NCBI GenBank assembly: GCA_009908385.1
Contig: JAAAPE010000075.1
Coordinates: forward strand, 1-64,000
DNA length: 64,000 bases
From: Gammaproteobacteria bacterium
Lineage (GTDB): Bacteria; Pseudomonadota; Gammaproteobacteria; Xanthomonadales; Wenzhouxiangellaceae
Reading direction: 5' to 3'
The position numbers were made by a program, and so were the translations under genes. Shown piece by piece: positions 8,804-17,022 of this stretch (its first letter is position 1; each line of letters starts with the position of its first letter). The notes below the pieces were generated by a model. The model had not been told where the DNA came from. It saw nothing but the letters and a program-made list of their open reading frames with translations, and made no database searches.

Positions 8804-9787
8804 ATGTCCGACACCCGCGAGCGCGACAGCGCCCTGCTGACCATCGCTCTTTTCGCCGCCTTCGCCGACGGCTCCAAGCACGCCGACGAGCGCGAGGAAA
8901 TCCGCAATATCGCCGAGTCGCTCGCCGGTGAAGGTGACGGTCCCGACCTGCGCGCGCTCTACCAGGACGTCCTGCTCAAGCGTGTGGACCTGGCTGAATC
9001 CGCCCGGCGGCTGGCGGATCCGGGGGAAAAGCACCTCGCCTACGAGATGGCGGTGGGCGTTTGCGACGCCGACGGTCGCATGACCGGCGACGAGCGCGCT
9101 TTCCTTGACAACCTCCGTGGCCTGCTGGGCATGGATGCCGGCGAGTCGGAAGAAATCGAGCAGGAGGCCGAGCAGGTCGTGGAAATGACCGAGGCCGCCG
9201 CGCCGGCGACCGTTTCGCAGGCGGCCGCGACGCAGCCGCCGGCGGGCAGCGCCACGGCGGTCGACGAGGCGGCCATGGACAAGACGATCCTGAACTACTC
9301 GATCCTCAACGGCGCGCTGGAGCTGCTGCCCCAGTCCTGGGCCTCGATGGCCATCATTCCGCTGCAGATCCGCATGGTCTACGGCATCGGCAAGGAGTAC
9401 GGGGTCGAGCTCGATCGCGGCCACATCAAGGAATTCCTGGCCACGCTGGGCGTGGGCATGACCTCGCAGTATCTTGAGCAGTTCGGCCGCAAGCTCATCG
9501 GCGGCCTGTTCCGTTCGGCCGGCGGCCGTACCGTCGGTCGGGTGGGGCGCGCGGCGACGGGCATGGCGTTTTCCTTCGCCACGACCTACGCGCTCGGCAA
9601 CGTGGCGCGGCGCTACTACGCGGGCGGGCGGCAGATGAGCACCGAACTGCTCAAGTCGACCTTCAACGAAATGCTCGGCTCGGCCAAGGAGAAGCAGAGC
9701 GAGTTCCTGCCGCAGATCGAGCAGAAGGCGCAAAACCTCGACATGGGCCAGGTCATGAGCCTCGTCAAGGGCGGCGGCCGGGTCTGA
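8804..9787 (+). CDS. TerB-like / DUF697-like protein
   Basis: The 327-residue protein starts at ATG 8804, six bases after a clear GAGGAGA. Residues 1-110 look like a TerB-type helical domain: repeated acidic helices with the AFADGSKHADERE and CDADGRMTGDERAFL repeats, where TerB proteins place metal-binding acidic residues. A Pro/Ala/Glu-rich linker (about 125-160) leads to a C-terminal region (about 165-300) rich in Gly and small residues. This is similar to the membrane-associating DUF697 domain that follows GTPases of the YcjF type. TerB proteins are linked to tellurite resistance and membrane stress. It is divergent from the sigma-CHAT operon across an 84-base gap, so the two may share a regulatory region. 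Confidence 0.65.
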   Translation: MSDTRERDSALLTIALFAAFADGSKHADEREEIRNIAESLAGEGDGPDLRALYQDVLLKRVDLAESARRLADPGEKHLAYEMAVGVCDADGRMTGDERAFLDNLRGLLGMDAGESEEIEQEAEQVVEMTEAAAPATVSQAAATQPPAGSATAVDEAAMDKTILNYSILNGALELLPQSWASMAIIPLQIRMVYGIGKEYGVELDRGHIKEFLATLGVGMTSQYLEQFGRKLIGGLFRSAGGRTVGRVGRAATGMAFSFATTYALGNVARRYYAGGRQMSTELLKSTFNEMLGSAKEKQSEFLPQIEQKAQNLDMGQVMSLVKGGGRV

Positions 9788-9820
9788 TCCGCCGGTCTGC
9801 GTGTCCGTGACGAAGCTGCG

Positions 9821-10366
9821 CTAGCGCTCCTCCGGCATCGTGTCCGGCTCGGGCAGGAGCAGGTCCTCGAGAAAGAAGGCCGAGAGTTCCGAGCGGCCGG
9901 ACAGCCCGGCCTTGCGGTAGACGGCGCGCGCCTGCTCGCGCACCGTCCGCTCGCCCGTCTCCCGGGCCGCCGCGATCTCCTTGAGGCTCAGCCCCTTGAG
10001 CAGCAGCAGGGCGATTTCGGCCTCGGCCTTGCTCAATCGCCAGGCCTCGAACTGAACCTGGATGGCCTCGCCCAGGCCGCGGATGGTGGCCTGGTAGCGC
10101 TCTCTCCATCGTCGCGATTCCTCCTGCGCAGAATGCAGGGTCGTTCTCAGGCTTCGCAACTGACGGCGGCTGCGAAGCATCTGGGTCAGCACGTAGCCGA
10201 ACATGGCTGATGCGGTCAGCAGGAGAGTGAGCTCAATGATCACGTGCAAGGGCTCCACCCCCTCGGCGTAATCGGAAAGCAGGTCCCAACCGATCAGCAC
10301 GGCGATGACGCCGAAGACGATCAGCAGCAGCGCGTTGCCGGGCGTTCCTGTTCTGTCATTCGACAT
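9821..10366 (-). CDS. Membrane-anchored LuxR-type transcription regulator
   Basis: The 181-residue product has two N-terminal transmembrane segments (about 11-31 and 42-62), a charged coiled-coil stretch (about 65-100) and a C-terminal LuxR/GerE helix-turn-helix (about 110-165). The helix-turn-helix includes SKAEAEIALLLLKGLSLKEI and an ERTVREQARAVYRKAG recognition helix. The ATG at 10366 is preferred to an ATG 24 bases upstream because it begins just before the first membrane segment. This layout, membrane helices feeding a LuxR DNA-binding domain without a receiver domain, suggests direct sensing in the membrane. It is divergent from the cytochrome b561 gene across a 95-base gap, so that gene is an obvious possible target. 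Confidence 0.8.
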   Translation of the reverse strand: MSNDRTGTPGNALLLIVFGVIAVLIGWDLLSDYAEGVEPLHVIIELTLLLTASAMFGYVLTQMLRSRRQLRSLRTTLHSAQEESRRWRERYQATIRGLGEAIQVQFEAWRLSKAEAEIALLLLKGLSLKEIAAARETGERTVREQARAVYRKAGLSGRSELSAFFLEDLLLPEPDTMPEER

Positions 10367-10461
10367 AGTCGGTCCGATTCCGGGGAACAAGGCATTTGCC
10401 CGATTCTAGTCGAGACCGTGCTATCGCATGCTTGCTCCAGGTCAAACAACGGAGCAAGGCC

Positions 10462-11064
10462 ATGAAGGCCCAGGAAAACACCGCAGCGATCAAAGTCTGG
10501 GATCCCATCGTCCGGCTCGGCCACTGGCTGCTGGTGGCGGGCTTTTTTACCAATTACATCATGGAAGACGAGGTGCTGACCCTGCACGTCTGGATCGGGT
10601 ACTCGATCCTGGCCATCGTGCTGTTCCGGGTGGTCTGGGGCTTCGTCGGCAGCGAGCACGCGCGCTTCGCGGATTTCGTTCGTTCGCCGGTGACCGTCAC
10701 GGGCTACATCCGCGATCTCTTCCGCGGCAAGGCCCGGCACTATCTGGGCCACAACCCCGCCGGCGGCATCATGGTCCTGCTGTTGATCGTCTGCCTGCTG
10801 GCGCTGACCTTCAGTGGTGTCGTGCTCTACGCCCTGGAAGAAAACGCCGGGCCGCTTGCCGGCTGGGTGGTCGAGGCCGGGGAGGGCACCGCCGGCGCGC
10901 TGTGGGCGGCCGACGAGCACTTCTGGGAGGAAACGCACGAAGTCCTCGTCAACGTCATGCTCGGCCTGGTCATCCTGCACGTCCTCGGCGTGGTCGTGTC
11001 CAGCCGCCTGCACCGCGAAAACCTGGTGAAGGCGATGGTGACGGGACGAAAGCCTCCCCAGTAG
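10462..11064 (+). CDS. Prokaryotic cytochrome b561 family protein
   Basis: The 200-residue integral membrane protein starts at ATG 10462 behind GGAGCAAGG. It has about four transmembrane segments and the expected heme-ligand histidines: one in the first segment (RLGHWLL), one in LHVWIGYSI, and two later (ETHEVL and ILHVLG). The sequence DPIVRLGHW near the start is typical of the di-heme b561 / Ni-Fe-hydrogenase cytochrome b family. These proteins carry electrons across or within the inner membrane, often between quinones and periplasmic partners. It stands alone, divergent from the membrane LuxR regulator, and is followed by a long hairpin. Confidence 0.88.
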   Translation: MKAQENTAAIKVWDPIVRLGHWLLVAGFFTNYIMEDEVLTLHVWIGYSILAIVLFRVVWGFVGSEHARFADFVRSPVTVTGYIRDLFRGKARHYLGHNPAGGIMVLLLIVCLLALTFSGVVLYALEENAGPLAGWVVEAGEGTAGALWAADEHFWEETHEVLVNVMLGLVILHVLGVVVSSRLHRENLVKAMVTGRKPPQ

Positions 11065-11091
11065 CGTCAAGCCAGGATCGTAGAGCGTTTG

Positions 11092-11127
11092 TCGCCCCGG
11101 AAGCCGCACGGCGGCTCTCCGGGGCGA
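11092..11127 (+). terminator. Hairpin after cytochrome b561
   Basis: A 10-bp outer stem (tcgccccgga with tccggggcga) continues as a 6-bp inner stem (agccgc with gcggct) around a 3-base loop, with one bulged C. It starts 28 bases after the cytochrome stop codon. No T run follows directly, so its use as an intrinsic terminator is likely but not certain. Confidence 0.55.
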
Positions 11128-11149
11128 TGTCGTACTCGTTCGTTTGACT

Positions 11150-11175
11150 TTATTAATTAAATAGTTTATTAATAA
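11150..11175. promoter_or_regulatory. Inverted-repeat operator for the TetR gene
   Basis: TTATTAAT at 11150-11157 and ATTAATAA at 11168-11175 form a perfect 8-bp inverted repeat with a 10-base spacer, inside the only strongly AT-rich patch nearby. It ends four bases before the ATG of the TetR-family gene. This is the usual place and size for a TetR autoregulatory operator. Because it fills the ribosome-site position, the mRNA may be leaderless or poorly translated. Confidence 0.65.
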
Positions 11176-11179
11176 TGCC

Positions 11180-11836
11180 ATGAGTACGAAGGCAACGAAA
11201 AAGAAGCGCGCGGCGCGCACGCCCGGCCGGCCCGCCGGCGAGACGGAAATCCGGGATCGCCTGCTGGAGATCGCGCTGCGCGAATTCTCGTCGCATGGCT
11301 TCCGCGGGGTGTCGGTGACGGCCATCGCGAGCGAGGCCGGCGCCACGCCGGCGATGATCCACTACTACTTCGGCAACAAGCAGGGCCTCTACGAGGCGGT
11401 GCTGCAGCACGCGCTGGGTCCGATTCTCGCCAGGCTGGAAGCCGTTCGGGCCGCCCCGCCGGACGGCGAGGACCTGCTGCCGCGCTTCATACGCGGCTAC
11501 ATGCGCCTGCTGGCCGAAAACCCGGCCGTCCCGTCACTGATCGTGCGTGACGTGCTCAGCCCCGGCGGGCAGATGCGCGAGACCTTCCTCAAGGGCTTTG
11601 CCAGTCGCGGCGGAAGTGGTGTGCGAAGCCTTGTCGAGCGCGCCCAGTCTCTCGGCCGGCTGCGAGCCGATCTCGATCCCGACCTGGCCGCGCTGTCGCT
11701 GTTGAGCATGGCCGTTTTCCCGTTCGTGGGGCGACCCGTGGCGGGGCAGGTGCTCGACTACAGCCTCGAGCCCGAGTGCATCGACGAGCTGGCCGAACAC
11801 ACCCTCAATCTTTTCTACAACGGAGCGAGCGCATGA
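11180..11836 (+). CDS. TetR family regulator (CecR-like)
   Basis: The 218-residue protein has a basic N-terminal tail, then a TetR helix-turn-helix at about residues 25-70 (ALREFSSHGFRGVSVTAIAS, then MIHYYFGNKQGLYEAVL). A helical ligand-binding C-terminal domain follows. It overlaps the HlyD-like lipoprotein gene by four bases (ATGA), and an ABC ATPase and permease come next. The arrangement matches the E. coli cecR-ybhGFSR efflux cluster, where the TetR protein represses the pump genes. A palindromic operator sits directly upstream of its ATG, which lacks a Shine-Dalgarno sequence. I infer autoregulation and control of the four-gene operon; the inducer is unknown. Confidence 0.87.
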   Translation: MSTKATKKKRAARTPGRPAGETEIRDRLLEIALREFSSHGFRGVSVTAIASEAGATPAMIHYYFGNKQGLYEAVLQHALGPILARLEAVRAAPPDGEDLLPRFIRGYMRLLAENPAVPSLIVRDVLSPGGQMRETFLKGFASRGGSGVRSLVERAQSLGRLRADLDPDLAALSLLSMAVFPFVGRPVAGQVLDYSLEPECIDELAEHTLNLFYNGASA

Positions 11837-12813
11837 CTGCCTCCTTCAAGACCTGCACCCAGGCCGTGCTGATGCTGCTGGTGCTGGCCGGCTGCAACGG
11901 CAACGACGAATACCCCGTGGTCGGCACGCTCGAGCGCGACCGTATGGCACTGGTTGCCGAAATGGCAGAACCGGTTACGGGCGTCCACGTACGCGAGGGC
12001 CAACAGGTCGAGGTCGGGGAAGTGCTGATGGAACAGGATCCCCGTCGCGCCGAGGCCGACCTGGCCAGGCTCGAGGCCGCTGCCGACCGCATGCGGCGTC
12101 GTCTGGACGAGCTGTTACGCGGCCCGCGCCAGGAAGCCATCGACGAGGCGCGTGCCCGGCTGGTGGCCGCCGAGTCGGCGCTGAGAACGGCCCGCGACGA
12201 AATGCAGCGCATCGAGCGGCTGCGGGACCGTAGCCTGGCCAGCGAAAGCCAGCTAGATTCTGCACGCAATACGCGCGACCAGGCCCAGGGCGAGTTCGAC
12301 GCCGCTCGCGCTGCGCTGGCGGCACTGGTCGAAGGGACGACTGCGGAGGAACTCGACCAGGCCCGGGCAGCCGTGCGTGAGGCCGAAGCGGCCCTCGAGC
12401 GCCAGCGCCTGACCCTGGAGCGGCTGACGATCACCGCCCCGCGCGCCGCCCGGGTCGAGTCGCTGCCTTTCGAGCTGGGTGAGACGCCCCGCCCGGGTGA
12501 ATCCCTGGTGCTGCTGCGCGCCGTCGATCAGCCGCCATACGCCCGCGTGTACGTGCCGGCGGAACTCCACGGGCAGTTCCGGCCGGGCGCGCGAGTGCGG
12601 GTTCGCGTGGACGGGCACGGCGACAAGCCGGGCCGCGTGCGCTACATCGCCACGGACGCGGCTTACACGCCGTACTTCGCGCTGACCGAACACGATGCCG
12701 GCCGGCTGAGTTACCTGGCCGAGATCGACCTGGAAGAGGCCGGGGAACTGCCCAGCGGTATTCCGGTACGCGCCGTGGTGCCCGAGGCCGCGGCGGGAGA
12801 CGACGATGAGTGA
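11833..12813 (+). CDS. HlyD/YbhG-like periplasmic adaptor lipoprotein
   Basis: The 326-residue protein begins with a lipoprotein signal peptide (LVLAGC lipobox, Cys near residue 21). A biotinyl-lipoyl-like half (EMAEPVTGVHVREGQQVEVGE) precedes a long alpha-helical hairpin (about 75-195, Ala/Arg/Glu-rich). The second lipoyl half and a beta-barrel close it (about 200-320). This is the standard membrane fusion protein fold linking an inner-membrane ABC pump to an outer-membrane channel. The ATG overlaps the TetR stop and the gene's 3' end overlaps the ABC ATPase start by eight bases. YbhG itself has an ordinary signal peptide, so the lipobox is a small difference. Confidence 0.9.
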   Translation: MTASFKTCTQAVLMLLVLAGCNGNDEYPVVGTLERDRMALVAEMAEPVTGVHVREGQQVEVGEVLMEQDPRRAEADLARLEAAADRMRRRLDELLRGPRQEAIDEARARLVAAESALRTARDEMQRIERLRDRSLASESQLDSARNTRDQAQGEFDAARAALAALVEGTTAEELDQARAAVREAEAALERQRLTLERLTITAPRAARVESLPFELGETPRPGESLVLLRAVDQPPYARVYVPAELHGQFRPGARVRVRVDGHGDKPGRVRYIATDAAYTPYFALTEHDAGRLSYLAEIDLEEAGELPSGIPVRAVVPEAAAGDDDE

Positions 12814-13762
12814 CTCCATCGCCATCGATGCGAAGGGACTGACCAAGCGCTTCGGGTCGCTCACGGCCGTCGACGACGTCAACCTGCAGATCCCGGAGGC
12901 GGCGATCTACGGTTTTCTCGGTCCCAACGGCTCGGGCAAGTCGACCACCATCCGCATGCTCTGCGGCCTGCTGACGCCCACCGCCGGTGAAGTCGAGGTG
13001 CTGGGCTTGCGCGTGCCCGGCCAGGCCGAGGAAGTAAAGCTGCATATCGGCTACATGACGCAGAAGTTCTCGCTCTACGAAGATCTCACCGTAGAAGAGA
13101 ACCTCCGCTTTCTGGCCGCGGTGTACAACCTGCCGCGCCGAGAAGTCGGTTCGCTGATCGACCGGGCCTTGGAAGAGTACTGGTTGAGCGATCAACGCAA
13201 GCAGTACGCGGGCACCATGAGCGGCGGGCAGAAGCAGCGCCTGGCGCTGGCCGGCGCGACGCTGCACCGGCCCAGGCTGTTGATTCTCGACGAGCCGACC
13301 TCGGCGGTCGATCCGCAAAGCCGCCGGGACTTCTGGGACATCCTGTTCGGGCTGGTCGAGGAGGGCACGACCGTGCTCGTCTCTACCCACTACATGGACG
13401 AGGCCGAGCGCTGCCACAACCTGGCCATCCTCGATCGCGGAAGGCTGGTGGCCGAAGGCCGCCCGCGCGACCTGATTCGCGATATCGCCGCCGGCGTGGT
13501 CGAGATCGAGACCGAGACCCCGCAGCGCGCCCGGGAATGCCTGGAAGCCACCGAGGGCGTGCAGAGCGTCGCCCAGCTAGGGACACGATTGCACGCCCTG
13601 ACCGAACAGCGCATCGACGACCCGGCCGGGCTCATCCGGCGGGCGCTCGAGCAGGCGGACATCGACAGCGAGGTCGAATCCGTTGTCGCCAACCTCGAAG
13701 ACGTCTTCGTGGCCGCAACGCGCTTGAACGATCACAGCGGGAGCCGGGCCGATGCTGCGTAG
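12806..13762 (+). CDS. ABC transporter ATP-binding protein (YbhF-like)
   Basis: The 318-residue protein has a complete ABC ATPase domain. Walker A GPNGSGKST is at 39-47, the Q-loop at about 86, the signature MSGGQKQR at 138-145 and Walker B LLILDEP at 158-164. The H-loop STHYMDEAE is at about 193-201. A C-terminal extension of about 90 residues is typical of drug or polymer exporters of the CcmA/YbhF type. It is about half the length of E. coli YbhF, which carries two ABC domains; here a single domain would act as a homodimer. It powers the permease encoded next, with start and stop overlaps on both sides. Confidence 0.93.
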   Translation: MSDSIAIDAKGLTKRFGSLTAVDDVNLQIPEAAIYGFLGPNGSGKSTTIRMLCGLLTPTAGEVEVLGLRVPGQAEEVKLHIGYMTQKFSLYEDLTVEENLRFLAAVYNLPRREVGSLIDRALEEYWLSDQRKQYAGTMSGGQKQRLALAGATLHRPRLLILDEPTSAVDPQSRRDFWDILFGLVEEGTTVLVSTHYMDEAERCHNLAILDRGRLVAEGRPRDLIRDIAAGVVEIETETPQRARECLEATEGVQSVAQLGTRLHALTEQRIDDPAGLIRRALEQADIDSEVESVVANLEDVFVAATRLNDHSGSRADAA

Positions 13763-14831
13763 GTTGTTCGCGATTTCCGGAAAGGAGGTCCGCCAGCTCA
13801 AGCGTGACCGCCTGACCTTCGGCATGATCATCGGGGTGCCGCTGCTGCAGATCCTGCTGTTCGGCTTCGCTATCGACCTGGACGTGCGCCACGTCAACGC
13901 CGCCGTCGCCGACCATGCCAACACCAGCCTGTCGCGGCAGGTCGTCGCGGCCGCCGAGGCCAGCCAGATCGTCAAGGTGACCCGCGCGGCCGCGGGACCC
14001 GAGGCGCTCGAGGCCCTGCTGGATGCCGGCGAGATCGACGCGGGCATCTACATTCCGCACGATTTCGAGAGAAGGCTGATCGACCGTGATCGGCCCGCCG
14101 GCCAGCTGTTGATCAACGGCTCCGACCCGACGGTCGAGGGAATCGTCCGAAGGCTGTCCAACTTGCCCCTGCCGGGACAGGAACAACCGCCGAACCTGTT
14201 CGAAGCACGCACTTACTACAACCCCGAAGGGCGCTCGCCGGTGAACATCGTTCCGGCCCTGATCGGCGTGATCCTGCACCTGACGATGGTGCTGTTCACC
14301 GCGATTGCCATTGTGCGCGAGCGCGAGCGCGGCAACCTGGAGCTGCTGATCACGACGCCGGTGAAGTCCGCCGAGCTCATGCTGGGCAAGATCATCCCCT
14401 ATGTGCTTATCGGCCTCATCCAGGTCACGCTGATCCTGTGGGTCAGTCAGTACCTGTTCCATGTGCCGATACGAGGCGATGTCATCGACCTGTACCTGGC
14501 CTCGGTCCTTTTCATACTGGCAGCGCTGGCCCTGGGGCTACTCGTGTCCACGCTGGCGAAGACCCAGTTCCAGGCTACACAGCTGACGATCTTCACCTTC
14601 CTGCCGTCGATTCTCTTGTCGGGATTCATGTTTCCCTTCGACGGCATGCCGCGCGTGGCACAGTGGATCGGCGAGGTGATTCCGCTGACACACTTCGTGC
14701 GCCTCTCGCGCGGCATCCTCGTGCGCGGCGCCGAACTGAGCGAGCTGCACATGGAAATCTGGCCGCTGGCGGCTTTCTTCGGCGTGTTCCTGGTGCTGGC
14801 GACGCTGCGCTTCAACAAGCGTCTCGACTGA
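13752..14831 (+). CDS. ABC transporter permease (YbhS/YbhR-like)
   Basis: This 359-residue ABC-2 type permease has one N-terminal transmembrane helix, a large periplasmic domain (about 45-170) and five C-terminal transmembrane segments (about 170-355). It includes the conserved region RERERGNLELLITTPVKSAE between membrane segments. It overlaps the ATPase gene by 11 bases. E. coli has two permeases (YbhS and YbhR) in this operon, but only one is found here, so it probably forms a homodimer. Together with the HlyD-like lipoprotein it should export a hydrophobic drug-like compound or lipid under TetR control. Confidence 0.92.
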   Translation: MLRRLFAISGKEVRQLKRDRLTFGMIIGVPLLQILLFGFAIDLDVRHVNAAVADHANTSLSRQVVAAAEASQIVKVTRAAAGPEALEALLDAGEIDAGIYIPHDFERRLIDRDRPAGQLLINGSDPTVEGIVRRLSNLPLPGQEQPPNLFEARTYYNPEGRSPVNIVPALIGVILHLTMVLFTAIAIVRERERGNLELLITTPVKSAELMLGKIIPYVLIGLIQVTLILWVSQYLFHVPIRGDVIDLYLASVLFILAALALGLLVSTLAKTQFQATQLTIFTFLPSILLSGFMFPFDGMPRVAQWIGEVIPLTHFVRLSRGILVRGAELSELHMEIWPLAAFFGVFLVLATLRFNKRLD

Positions 14832-14945
14832 TCAGGCGGCGCCGCAAGACTCGGCTTCTTGCACCTGCCCTCGCGCAAGCGTGTCAACCCAAACGCATGC
14901 CGATCGTTCTCTACGGTGATCACTACCCGAACCGGGGCAACCGCC

Positions 14946-15155
14946 ATGAATGACAGGATTCCGATGATGCTGCTCGTGCTCGCGACTTCCCTGGCGCTGA
15001 GCGGCTGCGTGACCCATGTGCACCGAGACACGCCCTCGTGGAACGCCTACAAGCAGGCCCAGCCCAACGCGCGCTACGTCGTCGTCCACCAGCGACCGGC
15101 GGCCGATCGCACCTGCTGGAAGATCCGGCGCGGCTGGCGCTGCGTGGCGCGCTAG
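14946..15155 (+). CDS. Small lipoprotein
   Basis: The 69-residue protein has a basic start, a Leu-rich core and a good lipobox (LALSGC, Cys near residue 21). That leaves a mature peptide of about 48 residues rich in Arg, Tyr and Trp, with a CW..RRGWRC pair of cysteines at the end. GGGGC lies upstream of the ATG at a usable distance. I recognise no family. It lies 114 bases after the efflux operon, perhaps with its own promoter, and just before the second sigma operon. It is probably tethered to the inner or outer membrane. Confidence 0.65.
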   Translation: MNDRIPMMLLVLATSLALSGCVTHVHRDTPSWNAYKQAQPNARYVVVHQRPAADRTCWKIRRGWRCVAR

Positions 15156-15179
15156 CGGCGGTCGGGTTCTTGGGTCATC

Positions 15180-15857
15180 ATGCCGGAGGAAGCCAGCGTT
15201 GAAACGTGCGTCAACCGATCCGGCGCGCGATCGTTTTCAAGGCGGAATGCGTCAGTGGAAGATGGTTTGAAAGCCGATGCGAGCACAAGCGATGACAGCG
15301 CGCGGGGCGATGCCACCGAGAGCCTGGATGCCTTTCTGGTCGACGTCCAGGGCCGGGCGTTGACGATGGCGCGCATGGCCACCGGTGATGTCGAAGAGGC
15401 TCTGGATCTCGTGCAGGACGCGATGACCGCCTTCGTCCGGCGCTACGCCGACCACCCGCCGGAGCAGCGCCGGCCGCTGTTCTACCGGGTGCTCAACAAT
15501 CGCATCACCGACTGGTACCGGCGGCGGGCACGCTGGAGCCTCCGGATCTTCGGGGGGCTGCGAGCCAGCGACAAGTCCGCGGACGGGCCCGACCCTTTAG
15601 CAGTGGCGCCGTCGGGCGAACGGCCCGACGGCATTGCTGCCGGCGGCGAATTCGGCCTGGCCCTCGAGCGCGCGCTCGCAAGGCTTCCGGTTCGGCAAAG
15701 GCAGGTCTTTCTCCTGAGGGCGTGGGAAGGGCTGGACGTTTCAGAAACCGCCAGCGCGCTGGCAATCAGCGCCGGGAGCATCAAGACGCATTATTTTCGG
15801 GCGCTGGCGTCACTGCGCCAGGCCCTGGAGGCATACGATGACCGAGATGAACCGTAG
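15180..15857 (+). CDS. ECF-type sigma factor (DUF3619/DUF3106 operon)
   Basis: The 225-residue protein carries sigma region 2 (about 55-120, VEEALDLVQDAMTAFVRRYAD) and region 4 (about 165-220, LPVRQRQVFLLRAWEGLDVS with a following recognition helix). The N-terminal 45 residues are unlike a sigma domain, so the true start may be one of the later in-frame codons. It is the first gene of a three-gene operon, overlapping the next by 20 bases. In many Beta- and Gammaproteobacteria this sigma factor is followed by DUF3619-type and DUF3106-type genes, as here; the regulon is not well known. Confidence 0.85.
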   Translation: MPEEASVETCVNRSGARSFSRRNASVEDGLKADASTSDDSARGDATESLDAFLVDVQGRALTMARMATGDVEEALDLVQDAMTAFVRRYADHPPEQRRPLFYRVLNNRITDWYRRRARWSLRIFGGLRASDKSADGPDPLAVAPSGERPDGIAAGGEFGLALERALARLPVRQRQVFLLRAWEGLDVSETASALAISAGSIKTHYFRALASLRQALEAYDDRDEP

Positions 15858-16233
15858 AACATTCGAGCAGCGGGCCCGTTCAGCGCTCCAGGCGCGCAGC
15901 GAAGCGCTGGAGCCGGATGTGCGGCGTCGCCTGGAACGGGCACGGCGCCAGGCCCTGGCGTCGAGCCGGCGACCGGCGCGGCCGCGCTGGATCTGGCCGA
16001 CCCTGGCAACGGCCGGCGCGGCGGCCGCCCTGGCGATCGTCGTGGTCTTGCAGCCGCGGCATTCGCCGGTTCCCAGCGCCCCGCAGACCGCCGATCTCGA
16101 CTTGCTGACGCGGGATGATTTCGAATTGTTGACCGAAGATGCCGAGTTCTTTGCCTGGATCGCGGCGCAGGAAGAAACGGGGGATGGTTCCCCGGCAGGC
16201 GATTCCACGGCCGAAGAGGAGCGTTCCGGATGA
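15838..16233 (+). CDS. DUF3619-like membrane protein, probable anti-sigma role
   Basis: The 131-residue protein has a basic, Arg-rich N-terminal domain of about 45 residues, one transmembrane helix (about 50-72) and an acidic C-terminal tail containing the paired LL(T/E)xDDFELLTEDAEFFAW segment. Length, single span and position between a sigma factor and a DUF3106 protein match the DUF3619 family. I infer that it tethers or inhibits the sigma factor encoded just upstream, whose coding region it overlaps; no zinc anti-sigma motif is present. The 3' end overlaps the next gene by four bases. Confidence 0.6.
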   Translation: MTEMNRRTFEQRARSALQARSEALEPDVRRRLERARRQALASSRRPARPRWIWPTLATAGAAAALAIVVVLQPRHSPVPSAPQTADLDLLTRDDFELLTEDAEFFAWIAAQEETGDGSPAGDSTAEEERSG

Positions 16234-16922
16234 GCGTCTTTCGAAGTCATTGGCTGTTGGCGTCCGTACTGGCTCTGGGGGTCTGGGGCCCGGTTCATGG
16301 GCAGTCCTGGGAAGCACTGACCGACGATCAGCGGGCCGTGCTGGCACCCTGGTCCGATCAATGGAGCGAGCTCGGAGAAAAGCAGCGTCGTCGCCTGGTC
16401 GAGGGTGCGGAGCGCTGGCGGGAACTGGACGAATCCGAGCGTTCGCGCGTCCAGGAGCGGCTCGATCGATGGCAGGCCTTGTCGCCCGAGGAGCAACGAC
16501 GCGCGCGCCAGCGCCTGGAACGCCTGCAATCCTTGCCGGAGGATTTCCGGGAGCGCATGCGTCAGGGCCTGGCGCGCCTCGAGCGTTTGCCGCCGCAACA
16601 GCGCGAGCAGCTGCGTGAGCGATGGGAATCGATGAGCCCCGGTCAGCGGCGCGCCTTTCTCGCCGGCTTCGCGGCGCGCGATCTGCTCGAGCGCCAGGCA
16701 TGGCTCGGACAGCTGCGGCCGCTGGAGCGGCGTCGCCTGCTGCGTCGCCTGCGCGATCTGGATCCACGGCAGCGCGAGGCGTTCAGGCAGGCGATGGCGC
16801 CGCTCGATGAGTCCGCGCGGGTCGCACTTGCCCGCGATTTCCTGCAAGCCGACGCCGGCGAGTTCGACGCACTGCTCGAACGCGGGTCGCAACAGGAAGA
16901 CGGCGACGGGAGTCGCCCGTGA
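16230..16922 (+). CDS. DUF3106 domain secreted protein
   Basis: The 230-residue protein has a signal peptide (cleavage near residue 24). The rest is a charged, helical, repetitive region full of W..L....R..L and LxPxEQ patterns, as in SPEEQRRARQRLERLQSLP. This Arg/Gln/Glu-rich repeat is the hallmark of DUF3106 proteins. It is translated through a four-base overlap with the anti-sigma-like gene. The function of DUF3106 is unknown; linkage to the sigma and DUF3619-type genes suggests an extracytoplasmic partner of that signalling unit. Confidence 0.8.
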   Translation: MSVFRSHWLLASVLALGVWGPVHGQSWEALTDDQRAVLAPWSDQWSELGEKQRRRLVEGAERWRELDESERSRVQERLDRWQALSPEEQRRARQRLERLQSLPEDFRERMRQGLARLERLPPQQREQLRERWESMSPGQRRAFLAGFAARDLLERQAWLGQLRPLERRRLLRRLRDLDPRQREAFRQAMAPLDESARVALARDFLQADAGEFDALLERGSQQEDGDGSRP

Positions 16923-17022
16923 TCACCATCGAATCGCGTCAACCGGTTTCGTCCCCGGTCGTTGAATGATCCCGACACCAGCGATGTGTCCCCATTCAAC
17001 CGAACCCGAAGGAGATCGAACG

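Noticed and set aside
8720-9733. Long N-terminal extension of the ECF sigma reading frame
   Set aside because: It is the antisense of the TerB-like gene, which has a strong ribosome site and protein-like composition; the extension shows Gly/Val/His-rich shadow sequence and no domain.
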